DNA of 64,000 nt from Neisseria perflava (GCF_002863305.2 NZ_CP136962.1:744001-808000), one strand, 5' to 3'; shown: positions 50,440 to 60,075, numbered from the stretch's first letter. Numbers and translations: made by a program. Notes: generated from the letters alone by a model not told the origin.

Positions 50440-51009
50440 TTATTTACGTTCGCCAATCGGCAAAACAGTACGGCCGAAAGATTCGTTGATAACCTCTGCC
50501 GCTGCCAAGTAGAACGCACCAAGTGCAGTTACCAAGCCTAAGCAACCGCCGATATGGACGATGCTATGATTTTCCATGCCGTCGCCAATACCTAGTGCAA
50601 AGAAAGTCAGTGTCAAGCAAAAGAAAATACCGCTCAATACTTTAGGCTTGGTTAAGGTGGCCACAAACATCATCAGCGAAAACATACCCCATACGCAGAG
50701 ATACCAACCGATAAATGCCGGGGCTGTTTCACCTTTAAAAAAGATGGTAAACAAAGCCCATGTCCACCAGAATGCGCCATAGCTGATAAAAGCGGTAAAG
50801 CCAAACGTATTACCTTTCTTAAACTCAAACATACCGGCAATAACTTGGGCGATACCACCAAAGGCAAGAGCCATGCCCAAAACTAAGCCGACACCCTCTT
50901 GAGCAGTAAAAAAGCCGCCGTTAATCAGACTGAGCAACCAAGTTGTCAATGCAAAGCCACACAGGCCTACTGGACCTGGGTTCGCCAGGTTTTCTTTAGT
51001 AGTAGTCAT
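50440..51009 (-). CDS. satP: acetate uptake transporter (SatP/YaaH family)
   Basis: Inner-membrane protein of 189 residues with six helices, of the GPR1/FUN34/YaaH family that moves acetate or succinate with protons. The family signature NPGPVGLCGFALTTWLLSL is at residues 10-28, followed by GMALAFGGIAQVIAGMFEFK and FGFTAFISYGAFWWTW. It fits with ackA and the propionate/acetate genes as part of short-chain acid use. Confidence 0.92.
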   Translation of the reverse strand: MTTTKENLANPGPVGLCGFALTTWLLSLINGGFFTAQEGVGLVLGMALAFGGIAQVIAGMFEFKKGNTFGFTAFISYGAFWWTWALFTIFFKGETAPAFIGWYLCVWGMFSLMMFVATLTKPKVLSGIFFCLTLTFFALGIGDGMENHSIVHIGGCLGLVTALGAFYLAAAEVINESFGRTVLPIGERK

Positions 51010-51093
51010 TTTATTTCTCCTCTGGTTATTAAAATAGGAAACCCATTGTTACCTATTTTATTTAAAATTAAAAGAAATAAATTTAAAAAAATC

Positions 51094-51125
51094 AGGCCGT
51101 CTGAAAAATATTTTTCAGACGGCCT
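51094..51125. terminator. DUS inverted repeat between aroD and satP
   Basis: AGGCCGTCTGAAAAA and TTTTTCAGACGGCCT arms; lies downstream of aroD on the minus strand. Confidence 0.8.
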
Positions 51126-51143
51126 TGAATATTAATAATTAAA

Positions 51144-51893
51144 CTATCCCAAAATCGCTAAGATTTTCCTTAATTCGTTGGCATCAATTTGGCCGGGGGC
51201 CGACGTTTTTCCTGCAGCACCAAAGGTAACGGCCGAGCCGAAAGTCGAGCCGGCCAAGCGGCTGACGGCTCCGGTTTGACCCATGGACATAGTAATAATC
51301 GGGCGGTCGATAATTTGTGAAACATCATATGTTGCCTGCAATAAAGTCAATACATCTTGCGGCGATTGCGGCATGACGGCAATTTTGCAGATATCCGCGC
51401 CCCACTCGGCCATTGTTTTCAGACGGCCTGTAATGTCTACTAAAGACGGCGTGGCCTGGAAATCGTGATTGCAAAGTAAGGCGGCAGTCTGATACTCATG
51501 CGCCAAAGCAATGGTTTGTTTTACGCCGCCTTCCTCGGCAAAAAGCTCGATGTCGATAATATCGGCTTGTTTGGAACGGATGATTTTTTCCAATAATTCA
51601 AAATAATAGTCGTCAGAACAAGGCATATTACCACCCTCTTGCGCCCTTCTAAACGTAAACAGCAAAGGCTTGTCAGGAAAAGCCTGTCGGACAATGCCTA
51701 ATTGCTCGACAATAAAATCGGCATTAAGCGCTTTTTGGAAAAAATCCGCACGAAATTCAATAATGTCAAAAGCCGTCTCTTTCAATACGCGCAAAGCCTG
51801 CTCCAATTCCTGCGTATTGGCAGCCACCAGCGGCACGGCAATTTTAGGCAGACCTTTGCCGATCTCGATATTTTTGATGATGACAGATTTCAT
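51144..51893 (-). CDS. aroD: 3-dehydroquinate dehydratase, type I
   Basis: Dehydrates 3-dehydroquinate in the shikimate pathway through a Schiff base. The 249-residue barrel has IIEFRADFF, the His region LLCNHDF, the Schiff-base Lys in GADICKIAVMPQ near residue 170 and the closing loop MSMGQTGAVSRLAGSTFGSA, with AAGKTSAPGQI at the end. It is transcribed after uvrC with 27 bp between them. Confidence 0.95.
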   Translation of the reverse strand: MKSVIIKNIEIGKGLPKIAVPLVAANTQELEQALRVLKETAFDIIEFRADFFQKALNADFIVEQLGIVRQAFPDKPLLFTFRRAQEGGNMPCSDDYYFELLEKIIRSKQADIIDIELFAEEGGVKQTIALAHEYQTAALLCNHDFQATPSLVDITGRLKTMAEWGADICKIAVMPQSPQDVLTLLQATYDVSQIIDRPIITMSMGQTGAVSRLAGSTFGSAVTFGAAGKTSAPGQIDANELRKILAILG

Positions 51894-51920
51894 ATTGTTC
51901 CTTTTTGCTGTTCAAGCCAA

Positions 51921-53762
51921 TCAGTGCAGATGCTCGTAAATGGTTTCCGCCAAGGCTTTGCTGATACCTTCCACTTTTTCTAAATCCTCGCGGCTGGCGG
52001 CAATCACGCCGCGCAGGCCACCGAATCGGGTGAGCAATGCTTGGCGGCGTTTGCTGCCGATGCCGGGGATTTCGCTGAGTGAGGAAGTAACGCGTGCTTT
52101 GTCGCGTTTTTTGCGGTGGCCTGTAATGGCAAAGCGGTGCGATTCATCGCGTACGGTTTGCAATAAATGTAAAGCCGGGCTGTTGGGCGGCAGGCGGAAA
52201 ACTTCTCCGGTAAAAGGCAGTATGAGTTCTTCCATGCCGGCTTTGCGCTCGGGGCCTTTTGCGATACCGACCAAGGGGATGTGCAGCCCGAGTTCTTCCC
52301 ATACCGATACGGCTACGCCGATTTGTCCTTTGCCGCCGTCAATCAACACGACATCCGGCCATTTGACGGCCTCGCCGTTGGCTTCGGCTTCCTGCATTTT
52401 GCCGTAGCGGCGCGTCAACACTTCGCGCATGGCGGCGTAGTCGTCGCCGGGTTTGGCAGTCGTGATGTTGTAGCGGCGGTATTGCGAAGGCTGGATGTTT
52501 TGCTCATCGTACACAACGCAGGACGCAATCGTGGCTTCGCCTTGCGTGTGGCTGATGTCGAAGCATTCAAGGCGGTTGAGGCCGTCTGAATCCATGCCGA
52601 GGATTTTGGCCAGTTCGTCGATGCGGTGTTGCTGGCTGCTTTGTTGCAAGCGGCGTTGGGCAATCGCCATTTGTGCGTTTTGCTCCGCCATTTTCAACCA
52701 AACTTTGCGTTCGCCTATGGTTTTGGTCACGAACTGCATCTGCTTGCCGTGTTCGCCTTCCAAGGCCTCTTTCAGCGCATCGGGGACGGGGAAGTTGCTG
52801 ATGATGATGTCGGGTTTGCTTTTGCCCAGATAGTGTTGGGCGACAAAGGCTTCGGCGTAGTCTTGTCCGTTTGGTTCGGGGTCGTTTTTGGTGTCGGGGA
52901 AAAAGCTTTTATCGCCGACATGCCGTCCGCCACGGATGCTGACCCAGTGTACGCAGACCAGGCCGTCTGAAACCGCCAGCGCAAGTAAATCGATATCGTT
53001 GGGATTGTTCGGATTTTTGCTGTCGATAAACTGATTGCTCTGCATGATGCCGAGCGCTTGGATTTGATCGCGGTAACGGACAGCTTCCTCAAATTGCAGA
53101 TTGGCGGCGGCGGTTTGCATTTTGTGTTGCAAGGTGCGCGTCAGCTCGTCGGTTTTGCCATTGAGGAAAGTCGCGGCTTCACGCACGCTGTCGCGATATT
53201 CTTCTTCGCTGATATAGCCGACACAAGGCGCGGTACAGCGTTTGATTTGGTAAAGCAGGCAAGGACGGTCGCGGTGTTCAAACACGCTGTCTTCGCAGGT
53301 ACGCAACATAAATACTTTTTGCAACACTTGAATGCTGTCGCGCACGGCGTTGCTGTTCGGATACGGGCCGAAATATTGGTTGGGCTTTTTCAGCGTGCCA
53401 CGGTAATACGCCATTTGCGGATATTGATGGCCGCTGAGCATCAGATAAGGATAGCTTTTGTCATCGCGGAAAAGGATATTGTATTTCGGCGACAGGGCTT
53501 TAATGAAGTTGTTTTCGAGAATCAGTGCTTCGGCTTCGGAACGCGTGATGGTGGTTTCGATGTGGTGAACCTGTTTTACCATCAATGCGATGCGCGGCGA
53601 ATGGTCGTTTTTTTGGAAATAGCTGGAAACGCGCCGCTTGAGATTGACCGCTTTGCCGACATACAAAACATTGTTGTCTTCGTCAAAAAAACGGTACACG
53701 CCAGGTAGATTGGGCAGATTTTTTAGGAAAAGAGGTAAATCGAACGGTTCGGTTGCGCTCAC
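51921..53762 (-). CDS. uvrC: excinuclease ABC subunit C
   Basis: Makes both incisions in nucleotide excision repair with UvrB. The 613-residue protein has a GIY-YIG nuclease domain (LPGVYRFFDEDNNVLYVGKA, residues ~18-37), a cysteine-rich stretch (CLLYQIKRCTAPCVGYISEE), a UVR motif (AAANLQFEEAVRYRDQIQAL, near 215), an RNase-H-like endonuclease domain (LECFDISHTQGEATIASCVV, VVLIDGGKGQIGVAVSV) and C-terminal helix-hairpin-helix repeats (LSEIPGIGSKRRQALLTRFG). Confidence 0.96.
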   Translation of the reverse strand: MSATEPFDLPLFLKNLPNLPGVYRFFDEDNNVLYVGKAVNLKRRVSSYFQKNDHSPRIALMVKQVHHIETTITRSEAEALILENNFIKALSPKYNILFRDDKSYPYLMLSGHQYPQMAYYRGTLKKPNQYFGPYPNSNAVRDSIQVLQKVFMLRTCEDSVFEHRDRPCLLYQIKRCTAPCVGYISEEEYRDSVREAATFLNGKTDELTRTLQHKMQTAAANLQFEEAVRYRDQIQALGIMQSNQFIDSKNPNNPNDIDLLALAVSDGLVCVHWVSIRGGRHVGDKSFFPDTKNDPEPNGQDYAEAFVAQHYLGKSKPDIIISNFPVPDALKEALEGEHGKQMQFVTKTIGERKVWLKMAEQNAQMAIAQRRLQQSSQQHRIDELAKILGMDSDGLNRLECFDISHTQGEATIASCVVYDEQNIQPSQYRRYNITTAKPGDDYAAMREVLTRRYGKMQEAEANGEAVKWPDVVLIDGGKGQIGVAVSVWEELGLHIPLVGIAKGPERKAGMEELILPFTGEVFRLPPNSPALHLLQTVRDESHRFAITGHRKKRDKARVTSSLSEIPGIGSKRRQALLTRFGGLRGVIAASREDLEKVEGISKALAETIYEHLH

Positions 53763-53784
53763 GGGATTTTCTTTTGGAATAAGC

Positions 53785-53814
53785 AGGCCGTCTGAAAATG
53801 TTTCAGACGGCCTT
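53785..53814. terminator. DUS inverted-repeat terminator
   Basis: AGGCCGTCTGAAA and TTTCAGACGGCCT arms; terminates gyrA upstream of uvrC. Confidence 0.8.
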
Positions 53815-53826
53815 TTTCATTGACGT

Positions 53827-56598
53827 TTAAGATTCTTGAGACGGAGTATCTTCAGTTTCTACCACTTGGTTTTCAGCTGCATCGGTTTCTAAAGCGGCTT
53901 CATCTTCAGCCTCTTCGGCCACGCGTTCCAAGCTGACCAAGGTTTCGCCTTCATCCAGATTAATCAGACGCACGCCTGCGGCAGCTCGGCCGGTCTCACG
54001 GATTTGCTCAACTTTGGTACGAATCAGGACGCCGCCGCTGGTAATCAGCATCAGGTCGTCGGTTTCGCTGACCAAAGTGGCGGCAACCAAATCGCCGTTG
54101 CGCTCGCCGGTATTGATGGCGATATTGCCTTGGCCGCCTTTGTTTTTACGGCTGTAATCGGCAATTGGGGTACGTTTGCCATAGCCGTTTGCCGTAGCGG
54201 TCAATACTTGCAAATCGCTTTGCTCGGCTTCGGGAGCGAAGGTAATCAGGCTGACAATCTTGCCATCGGCCGGCAGGCGCATACCGCGCAGGCCGCCGCT
54301 GCCGCGACCGGACGGACGGACACCATGTTTGCCGCTTGGCAATGCGTTTTCGGCATTTTCATCATCCAGGCCGTCTGAATCTTCGTTTTCGGTTTCGATA
54401 TCGGCATCTTCTGCTTCATCGTTACCAGATTTTTCCCAATATTCGTTAAATCGGATGGCTTTGCCCAAGTTGGAGAACAACATAATGTCGTCCGCACCGC
54501 CGGTTTGCGCTGCACCGACCAAGTAATCGCCTTCTTTAAGCGCGATGGCTTTGATGCCTTGGCTGCGGACGTTTTTAAACGCAGACAGCTGGACTTTTTT
54601 CACCATGCCTTGTGCAGTGGCGAAGAAGACGTATTGGTCTTCCGGGAACTCGCGGACGGCCAAGATGGCGCTGACTTTTTCGCCTTCTTCCAATTGGATG
54701 ACGTTGTTAATCGGACGGCCGCGGCTGTTGCGACCGCCTTCCGGCAGTTTGTAAACCTTAATCCAGTGGCACTTGCCCAAATTGGTGAAGCACATCAAAT
54801 AATCATGCGTATTGGCAACGAACAAGGTTTCGATAAAGTCTTCGTCTTTGGTGGCCGCTGCCTGTTTACCGCGGCCGCCGCGACGCTGCGCCTGATAATC
54901 GGTTGTCGGCTGGGTTTTGATGTAGCCGCCATGAGTCAGGGTAACGACCATTTCGCGTTGCGGAATCAGGTCTTCATCGGCAATGTCACCGCCAAACGGA
55001 TTGATTTCGCTGCGACGCTCATCGCCGAAGTTGGCTTTAATGTCTGCCAATTCTTCGCGGATTATTTGGGTAACGCGTTCAGGTTTGGAAAGAATATCCA
55101 CAAAATCAATGATTTTGCTCATCAGATTTTTATATTCGCCGACAATTTCTTCCTGATCCAGGCCGGTCAGGTTGCGCAGGCTCATGCGCAGGATGGCATC
55201 GGCTTGCAATTCGCTCAGGTAATAGCCTTGACTGTGCAGACCCAAATTTTCAGGCAAGCCTTCAGGGCGCATCATTTGCAGGTCTAAATCAGTGCGGCTG
55301 AGCATATCTTCAACCAAACTGCTGCGCCATGGGCGGGACAGCAATTTTTCTTTGGCTTCCGGCGCATTGGCAGATTCTTTAATCAGACGGATGATTTCGT
55401 CGATATTGGACAAAGCCACCGCTTTACCTTCGGCAATATGGCCTTCATGACGCGCTTTTTTCAGGCGGAACAAAGTACGGCGGGTAACGACTTCGCGACG
55501 GTGGCGCAGGAATTCGGACAGGATTTGTTTCAGGTTCAGCAAGCGCGGCTGGCCGTCAACCAAGGCCACCATATTAATACCGAAACTGTCTTGCAGCTGG
55601 GTCAGTTTGTAGAGTTGGTTCAAAACGACTTCGGCATTTTCATTGCGTTTTAATTCGATTACAACACGCATACCGGATTTGTCGGACTCGTCGCGCAGAT
55701 CGGATACGCCTTCCAACGTTTTTTCGCGCACCAATTCGCCGATTTTCTCAACCAGCTTGGCTTTGTTTACTTGATATGGGATTTCATCGATAACGATGGC
55801 TTCGCGCTCACCGTTTTTACCGATAGGCTCGATATGGGTTTTACCGCGCATCACCACGCGGCCACGGCCGGTTTTATAGCCTTCGCGCACGCCGCTCAAG
55901 CCGTAAATAGTCGCACCGGTTGGGAAATCGGGCGCTTGGATAATGTTGATCAGCTCGTCGATTTCAGTTTCAGGCTCATCCAACAAACGCAGGCAGGCAT
56001 TGATGGTATCGCCCAAATTGTGCGGCGGGATATTGGTTGCCATACCGACGGCAATACCGGACGAACCGTTTACCAACAGCGCAGGGAAGCGGGTCGGCAA
56101 TACCAGCGGCTCATGTTCGCTGCCGTCATAGTTGGGGCCGAAGTTGACGGTTTCTTCTTCAATATCCGCCAGCATTTCATGGGAAATTTTTTCCATGCGG
56201 ATTTCGGTATAACGCATGGCTGCTGCAGCCAAGCCGTCGACAGAACCAAAGTTGCCCTGACCGTCAATCAGCACATAACGCATGGAGAAGTCTTGTGCCA
56301 TGCGGACGATTGTGTCGTAAACGGCTATATCGCCGTGAGGATGGTATTTACCGATAACGTCGCCGACGATACGCGCCGATTTTTTATAGGCGGAATTCCA
56401 GTTATTTTTCAACTCGTGCATCGCGTACAACACGCGGCGGTGTACCGGCTTGAGACCGTCACGGACATCCGGCAGGGCTCGTCCCACAATCACGCTCATG
56501 GCGTAATCGAGGTAGCTCTTGCGCATTTCGTCTTCAAGGCTGACAGGCAGGGTTTCAAGTGCAAATTTATGGTCGTTGCGGATGGTTGCGTCGGTCAT
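53827..56598 (-). CDS. gyrA: DNA gyrase subunit A, with Ile at the quinolone position 91
   Basis: Cleavage/religation subunit of gyrase. The 923-residue protein has the winged-helix core (YHPHGD at residues 85-90), the catalytic Tyr130 in AAMRYTEIR, and a C-terminal beta-pinwheel with the GyrA box QRRGGRG. A long acidic insertion (around [20 protein letters not shown]) is typical of Neisseria and carries a DUS. In the quinolone-resistance region residue 91, equivalent to E. coli Ser83, is Ile (codon ATA at 56326-56328), while Asp95 is retained. Substitution at 91 is a known fluoroquinolone-resistance change in Neisseria. Confidence 0.97.
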   Translation of the reverse strand: MTDATIRNDHKFALETLPVSLEDEMRKSYLDYAMSVIVGRALPDVRDGLKPVHRRVLYAMHELKNNWNSAYKKSARIVGDVIGKYHPHGDIAVYDTIVRMAQDFSMRYVLIDGQGNFGSVDGLAAAAMRYTEIRMEKISHEMLADIEEETVNFGPNYDGSEHEPLVLPTRFPALLVNGSSGIAVGMATNIPPHNLGDTINACLRLLDEPETEIDELINIIQAPDFPTGATIYGLSGVREGYKTGRGRVVMRGKTHIEPIGKNGEREAIVIDEIPYQVNKAKLVEKIGELVREKTLEGVSDLRDESDKSGMRVVIELKRNENAEVVLNQLYKLTQLQDSFGINMVALVDGQPRLLNLKQILSEFLRHRREVVTRRTLFRLKKARHEGHIAEGKAVALSNIDEIIRLIKESANAPEAKEKLLSRPWRSSLVEDMLSRTDLDLQMMRPEGLPENLGLHSQGYYLSELQADAILRMSLRNLTGLDQEEIVGEYKNLMSKIIDFVDILSKPERVTQIIREELADIKANFGDERRSEINPFGGDIADEDLIPQREMVVTLTHGGYIKTQPTTDYQAQRRGGRGKQAAATKDEDFIETLFVANTHDYLMCFTNLGKCHWIKVYKLPEGGRNSRGRPINNVIQLEEGEKVSAILAVREFPEDQYVFFATAQGMVKKVQLSAFKNVRSQGIKAIALKEGDYLVGAAQTGGADDIMLFSNLGKAIRFNEYWEKSGNDEAEDADIETENEDSDGLDDENAENALPSGKHGVRPSGRGSGGLRGMRLPADGKIVSLITFAPEAEQSDLQVLTATANGYGKRTPIADYSRKNKGGQGNIAINTGERNGDLVAATLVSETDDLMLITSGGVLIRTKVEQIRETGRAAAGVRLINLDEGETLVSLERVAEEAEDEAALETDAAENQVVETEDTPSQES

Positions 56599-56658
56599 GA
56601 TTATCTGTAATTTCGTATGGCAAAAATCTTGTTGATTCTACCACAAAACAAGCGGTTT

Positions 56659-56750
56659 GAGACCTTTGCAAAATTCCCCAAAATCCCCTAAATGTCTTGG
56701 TAGGAATTTAGGGGATTTTGGGGAATTTTGGGGAATTTTGCAAAGGTCTC
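56659..56750. mobile_element. hairpin MITE with IS5-family ends
   Basis: A near-perfect inverted repeat. Both ends read GAGACCTTTGCAAAATTCCC, and the arms continue with CCAAAATCCCCTAAAT; the right arm has one extra AATTCCCCAAA unit. The terminal 15 bases equal the end of the IS remnant at 569-583, so that family's transposase may mobilise it. It separates gyrA from the second effector/immunity island. Confidence 0.75.
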
Positions 56751-56801
56751 TTGTTGTCAAAGTCTCCAGTTATTTCAATAAGCAATTTGTGCCATCTAGT
56801 T

Positions 56802-57569
56802 TTATTCTCCATATTCAGGCGAACGCCAGTTAATTCTACACATATCTTTATTAGAAATTTCTTTATGAGTTAATCCTGTCAGACATTCTCTTTCCCAATC
56901 TAAACATTCCTGTTTAGAAAAAGAAAAGCCAATTGTTTTTTCAGGATGATTTGTCAAAATATTACGGCAGTCTTTCCTAATCCATTCTGCAAACTGATCA
57001 TCCACATTCTCATAATGTGGTAAATACATATAGCAGAACTTCTTCTCGTTCTTTGCCATACATGCCGTCAGCGGATCTGCTTTCTCACGCCCCTTCCATC
57101 CCACCTCGCCAGCCATTGCGCTACCTAATACGAATTCCACCTGATGGTTCGGGTAAAACACCACCGTAATGTCTTCGGGTTTCGTATATTCAGGCAATTG
57201 CGCCGTATAACGGTACGTCGTCTCGTCGTCAATCGCACCCGACCCCTCCTGCCATAAAACGGTATATTTCAGATCCGGCCGCCACTTGGCGGGAAGGTTC
57301 ACACAACAATTAATGCCGCCTCCCGCAAGGGTGGTCAGGTTGTCACCGCCAATGGGATAATAACCGTCCATATCGATGGGATTGTTCGGATTCTCCTTGA
57401 TTTGCGGATCGGCTTCACCACCCACATCGTAAAGACTGAAGGTAACGCCCCTATCGGCGTTGTAATTGACGCTGCGGACGGAAACAGGGATATCGCCAGA
57501 TGGTTTGGGATCTGTCTGCAAGCAGGAGGACAAGAAAAGGGGAAGCAGTATACAGGGATAAAGTTGCAT
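56802..57569 (-). CDS. DUF3304 domain lipoprotein (T6SS-associated, candidate immunity)
   Basis: A 255-residue lipoprotein: the signal sequence CILLPLFLSSC gives a lipobox with acylated Cys16. The DUF3304-like core includes SVNYNADRGVTFSLYDVGG, then GGINCCVNLPAKWRPDLKYT (the C-C-x3-P-x3-W-x-P motif). A C-terminal extension with four further cysteines (CMYLPHYENV excluded; KDCRNIL, KQECLDWEREC, MCRINW) is present. DUF3304 proteins are found beside vgrG and lipase effectors, and a periplasmic immunity role is plausible but unproven. Last gene of a minus-strand cluster. Confidence 0.75.
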   Translation of the reverse strand: MQLYPCILLPLFLSSCLQTDPKPSGDIPVSVRSVNYNADRGVTFSLYDVGGEADPQIKENPNNPIDMDGYYPIGGDNLTTLAGGGINCCVNLPAKWRPDLKYTVLWQEGSGAIDDETTYRYTAQLPEYTKPEDITVVFYPNHQVEFVLGSAMAGEVGWKGREKADPLTACMAKNEKKFCYMYLPHYENVDDQFAEWIRKDCRNILTNHPEKTIGFSFSKQECLDWERECLTGLTHKEISNKDMCRINWRSPEYGE

Positions 57570-57628
57570 TTGTTCGTATCTGATTAATCAAGATTGATAA
57601 AATGAACACCAGGAGGTGCAGTACCTGG

Positions 57629-58792
57629 CTATTCGGATAACGGTAACCTGGTTTTAACATCTACCCCTGCTTTATCCGCCAGCTTCTTGAGCAGTTCATC
57701 AGAGGGTTTTGGTGGTTCATTTCCCTCTACCCAGCGTTGAAAGGCAATTTTGCCGTCCCATTCGGGTAAAGGTGCCGGCGGTAGCGGAACGATATCGTCC
57801 AAATCAGGAACGGTCGGCGACATGAAGTCGTAATCTGAAAGATAGGTATTAATGATGTCGTAACGACGGGCGCGTTCTAAGTCAAATTTTAAGTCTAAAT
57901 AATATGAAGTACCTTCAGAAGTATTTGCGTTATCTCTTCCAAAACCTTGAGAAATCAAGCTAGCCGACATTGAGTTTCCATTCTTGACTCCTTGATGAAA
58001 TGTCTTTACTGCTTCGTTGTACCTTTTCCTCCCTTGTAAATTAATCCCTAAATTAACAGAGGCATCTCCCTGCCCCTGTTCAGAGGCGCATTGATAGATT
58101 TTCCGCATCAAATCCAGTCGGAACTCCCGTGTCGGTTCGTCATCAACCCAAGCTATTTTTTCCGCCAGTGCATATTGCGCCTCCCTGTTACCCATATCCG
58201 CAGCCTTGCGCAAAAATGCCAGCTCACTGTCGGAGGGCGCACTGACACCGTAGCCGTCTTCAATATAGCCTTTGAGCAGATAGTAGGCGGTAGCTGGAAG
58301 TTGTTTGTGCAGCATTTTATACAACTTGTGAACTTCAGTTTCAGCCTCAATATAGGGAACCTTCGTCCAACCGTCGCTGAGCAGGAACTGCAGTCGTACG
58401 TTTGCCTTATAATCGCCATTAGCGGCTGCAATACGGTAATACGGCAACAGTTCATCCCAAAAACCGTCTCCTCTTTGGCCTGGCCACATATGGTTCAAAT
58501 CACGGTGCAGCGCGTAGTTGTAGAGTTGCTGTGTTTCCTCGGACAGAGGTGGGCGTTTTTCATGCACGCAGGTAAATTCTAGGTTCTTTTTGATTTCTTC
58601 AATGGTCTTCAAGGTTTCTTTCTTCCGTTGCTTTTCTTGCCACTTTTCCCCTATGCTGCAATACGCGGGTTTAACCTGACCGTTTGCACCGCCTATATGG
58701 ATGGGATTGCATTGCAACCAAAGGAGAAACCAAATAAACATTGCTGCCAGACAGCCTAAGATAATCAGGGTGTATTTGAGGGGTTTGTTCAT
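57629..58792 (-). CDS. Sel1-repeat membrane-anchored protein with DUF6396-like C-terminus
   Basis: A 387-residue protein with an N-terminal membrane anchor (YTLIILGCLAAMFIWFLLWL, residues ~5-24) and a solenoid of Sel1-like helical repeats (AANGDYKANVRLQFLLSDGW, KAADMGNREAQYALAEKIAW, QGQGDASVNLGINLQGRKRY). The C-terminal stretch LPPAPLPEWDGKIAFQRWVE matches a motif I associate with DUF6396 proteins near T6SS genes (from memory). Start chosen at MNKPLKYT (58792); the frame is open 17 codons further. Likely periplasmic immunity or effector-handling protein. Confidence 0.7.
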   Translation of the reverse strand: MNKPLKYTLIILGCLAAMFIWFLLWLQCNPIHIGGANGQVKPAYCSIGEKWQEKQRKKETLKTIEEIKKNLEFTCVHEKRPPLSEETQQLYNYALHRDLNHMWPGQRGDGFWDELLPYYRIAAANGDYKANVRLQFLLSDGWTKVPYIEAETEVHKLYKMLHKQLPATAYYLLKGYIEDGYGVSAPSDSELAFLRKAADMGNREAQYALAEKIAWVDDEPTREFRLDLMRKIYQCASEQGQGDASVNLGINLQGRKRYNEAVKTFHQGVKNGNSMSASLISQGFGRDNANTSEGTSYYLDLKFDLERARRYDIINTYLSDYDFMSPTVPDLDDIVPLPPAPLPEWDGKIAFQRWVEGNEPPKPSDELLKKLADKAGVDVKTRLPLSE

Positions 58793-58930
58793 GATGGTCA
58801 GTCCAATCGGGAAGTGTCGGTCTTCGGGCGTAAAAATTCGCACAAGGGATGCAATTTCCGCAAACCTTGGCGTAATTTGTGCTTTTCAATGGATATGTTC
58901 AATTCTGTATCTACGTTATCAGTCTAATCT

Positions 58931-59491
58931 CTACTCAACCGGCTTTAAAGTCGGCAGAACCGTATCCCAGATAGCCAGCACTTCGGCTTCGCTACGCTTC
59001 GTTCCGTCTTTCTTCTCGGTACCAAACTGCATCATGATGCGCGGATTGCCACCGTCTCGTTCCCAAATCAACATATATTTATTGCCGTCCCATTTGATCA
59101 GTTTTTCCGTACCCGACATGCCGTTAATGGTACGCTGGCCTTGGCGAATGGTGCGGTAGCCTGTGATTTTAAAGATTTTTGCCAATGCGCTTTTTTCGGA
59201 AACCAAGTCGCGTTCGAGCAGGGCTGGCCCACTCGGCTGCAGCACCGCGCCATGCAGTATTTCCAGCCACATATCGGTCTGTCTGACAAAGCGTACACCG
59301 GTATTTGCTTTAAAGGGTTTACTGCCGTCGTCGGCGATGAAGCCCCGGATCAGGCAGATGCCATTTTGGTTCAGCACTTCGTATTCCTGCCGTTCGCGCA
59401 AGCATTTGACAAAGTCGGAGCAGTATTTTTTTCTCCATTCCGTCGAGCATTTCTTTTTCTTTCGCCTTTCAGTTGGCAGGCTCTTTGCCAT
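58931..59491 (-). CDS. Tli4-like T6SS lipase immunity protein, N-terminus probably disrupted
   Basis: A 186-codon frame whose C-terminal half resembles Tle4-immunity (Tli4) domains: INGMSGTEKLIKWDGNKYML, then WERDGGNPRIMMQFGTEK and AEVLAIWDTVLPTLKPVE. The N-terminus lacks a signal peptide, although such proteins act in the periplasm. A better start, with AAGGAA before an ATG at 59553 and a signal-like MFRRISLISTLQRLFLYPF, lies upstream in another frame and runs into a stop. A run of seven A near 59430 is a possible indel site. Probably frameshifted; immunity assignment moderate. Confidence 0.55.
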   Translation of the reverse strand: MAKSLPTERRKKKKCSTEWRKKYCSDFVKCLRERQEYEVLNQNGICLIRGFIADDGSKPFKANTGVRFVRQTDMWLEILHGAVLQPSGPALLERDLVSEKSALAKIFKITGYRTIRQGQRTINGMSGTEKLIKWDGNKYMLIWERDGGNPRIMMQFGTEKKDGTKRSEAEVLAIWDTVLPTLKPVE

Positions 59492-59794
59492 TATTAGAAG
59501 GGATATAGAAATAGCCGCTGGAGTGTGGAGATTAGTGAAATACGGCGGAACATAATTTTCCTTGGTGATAAACTGGCCGGCAATTAAGGTATGACAATGA
59601 GTTTGATATAGTATCTTTCATGATGTCGATGGTAAAGGGGTAAGATTAACGGGAAGAAAGCAGTCTGAAAGGCAGTTTCAGGTAATTTAAAATCCTAGCT
59701 CATCCTATTTCATTAAGCCCGTAATCAGTGATAGAGTAGCAGTCTATGAGTTGCAGGTGGTTGGTATCATGATAAGCTCCTTACTCTCTACCCT

Positions 59795-60072
59795 ATTCCA
59801 CTAACCAATAATTAAGTGGTAGAGTTACGGCAAGATTAAACTGCCAAATTTATCTTATAAACCTATTGATTCTATACCAAAAATTGGAGTACTATGAGCA
59901 CACTCTCTAGAGTATCATTAACTCTCAGTTAACAATCAGGAACAAAAAGCGATTTTGATGTGGGAATAGGGAAAACATCCTTAATTTATATTATGTTAAA
60001 TTCATAACTCTACTATTTTAGTCTGCTAATTCCTGTTTCTTTCAGTAGTACAATCACTTACAGAATCTAAAA
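59795..60072 (-). repeat. dispersed AT-rich non-coding element, copy D (inverted)
   Basis: Reverse complement carries GTAAGTGATTGTAC, GAAACAGGAATTAGCAGACT, TAACATAATATAAATTA, TACTCTAGAGAGTGTGCTCA, TAGTACTCCAATTTTTGG and AGTGGAATAGGG in the same order as copies A and B; the centre differs. It points toward the minus-strand cluster at 56.8-59.5 kb. No gene was found in 59492-60168; between copy D and 59492 there is ~300 bp of anonymous sequence. Confidence 0.75.
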
Positions 60073-60075
60073 ACA

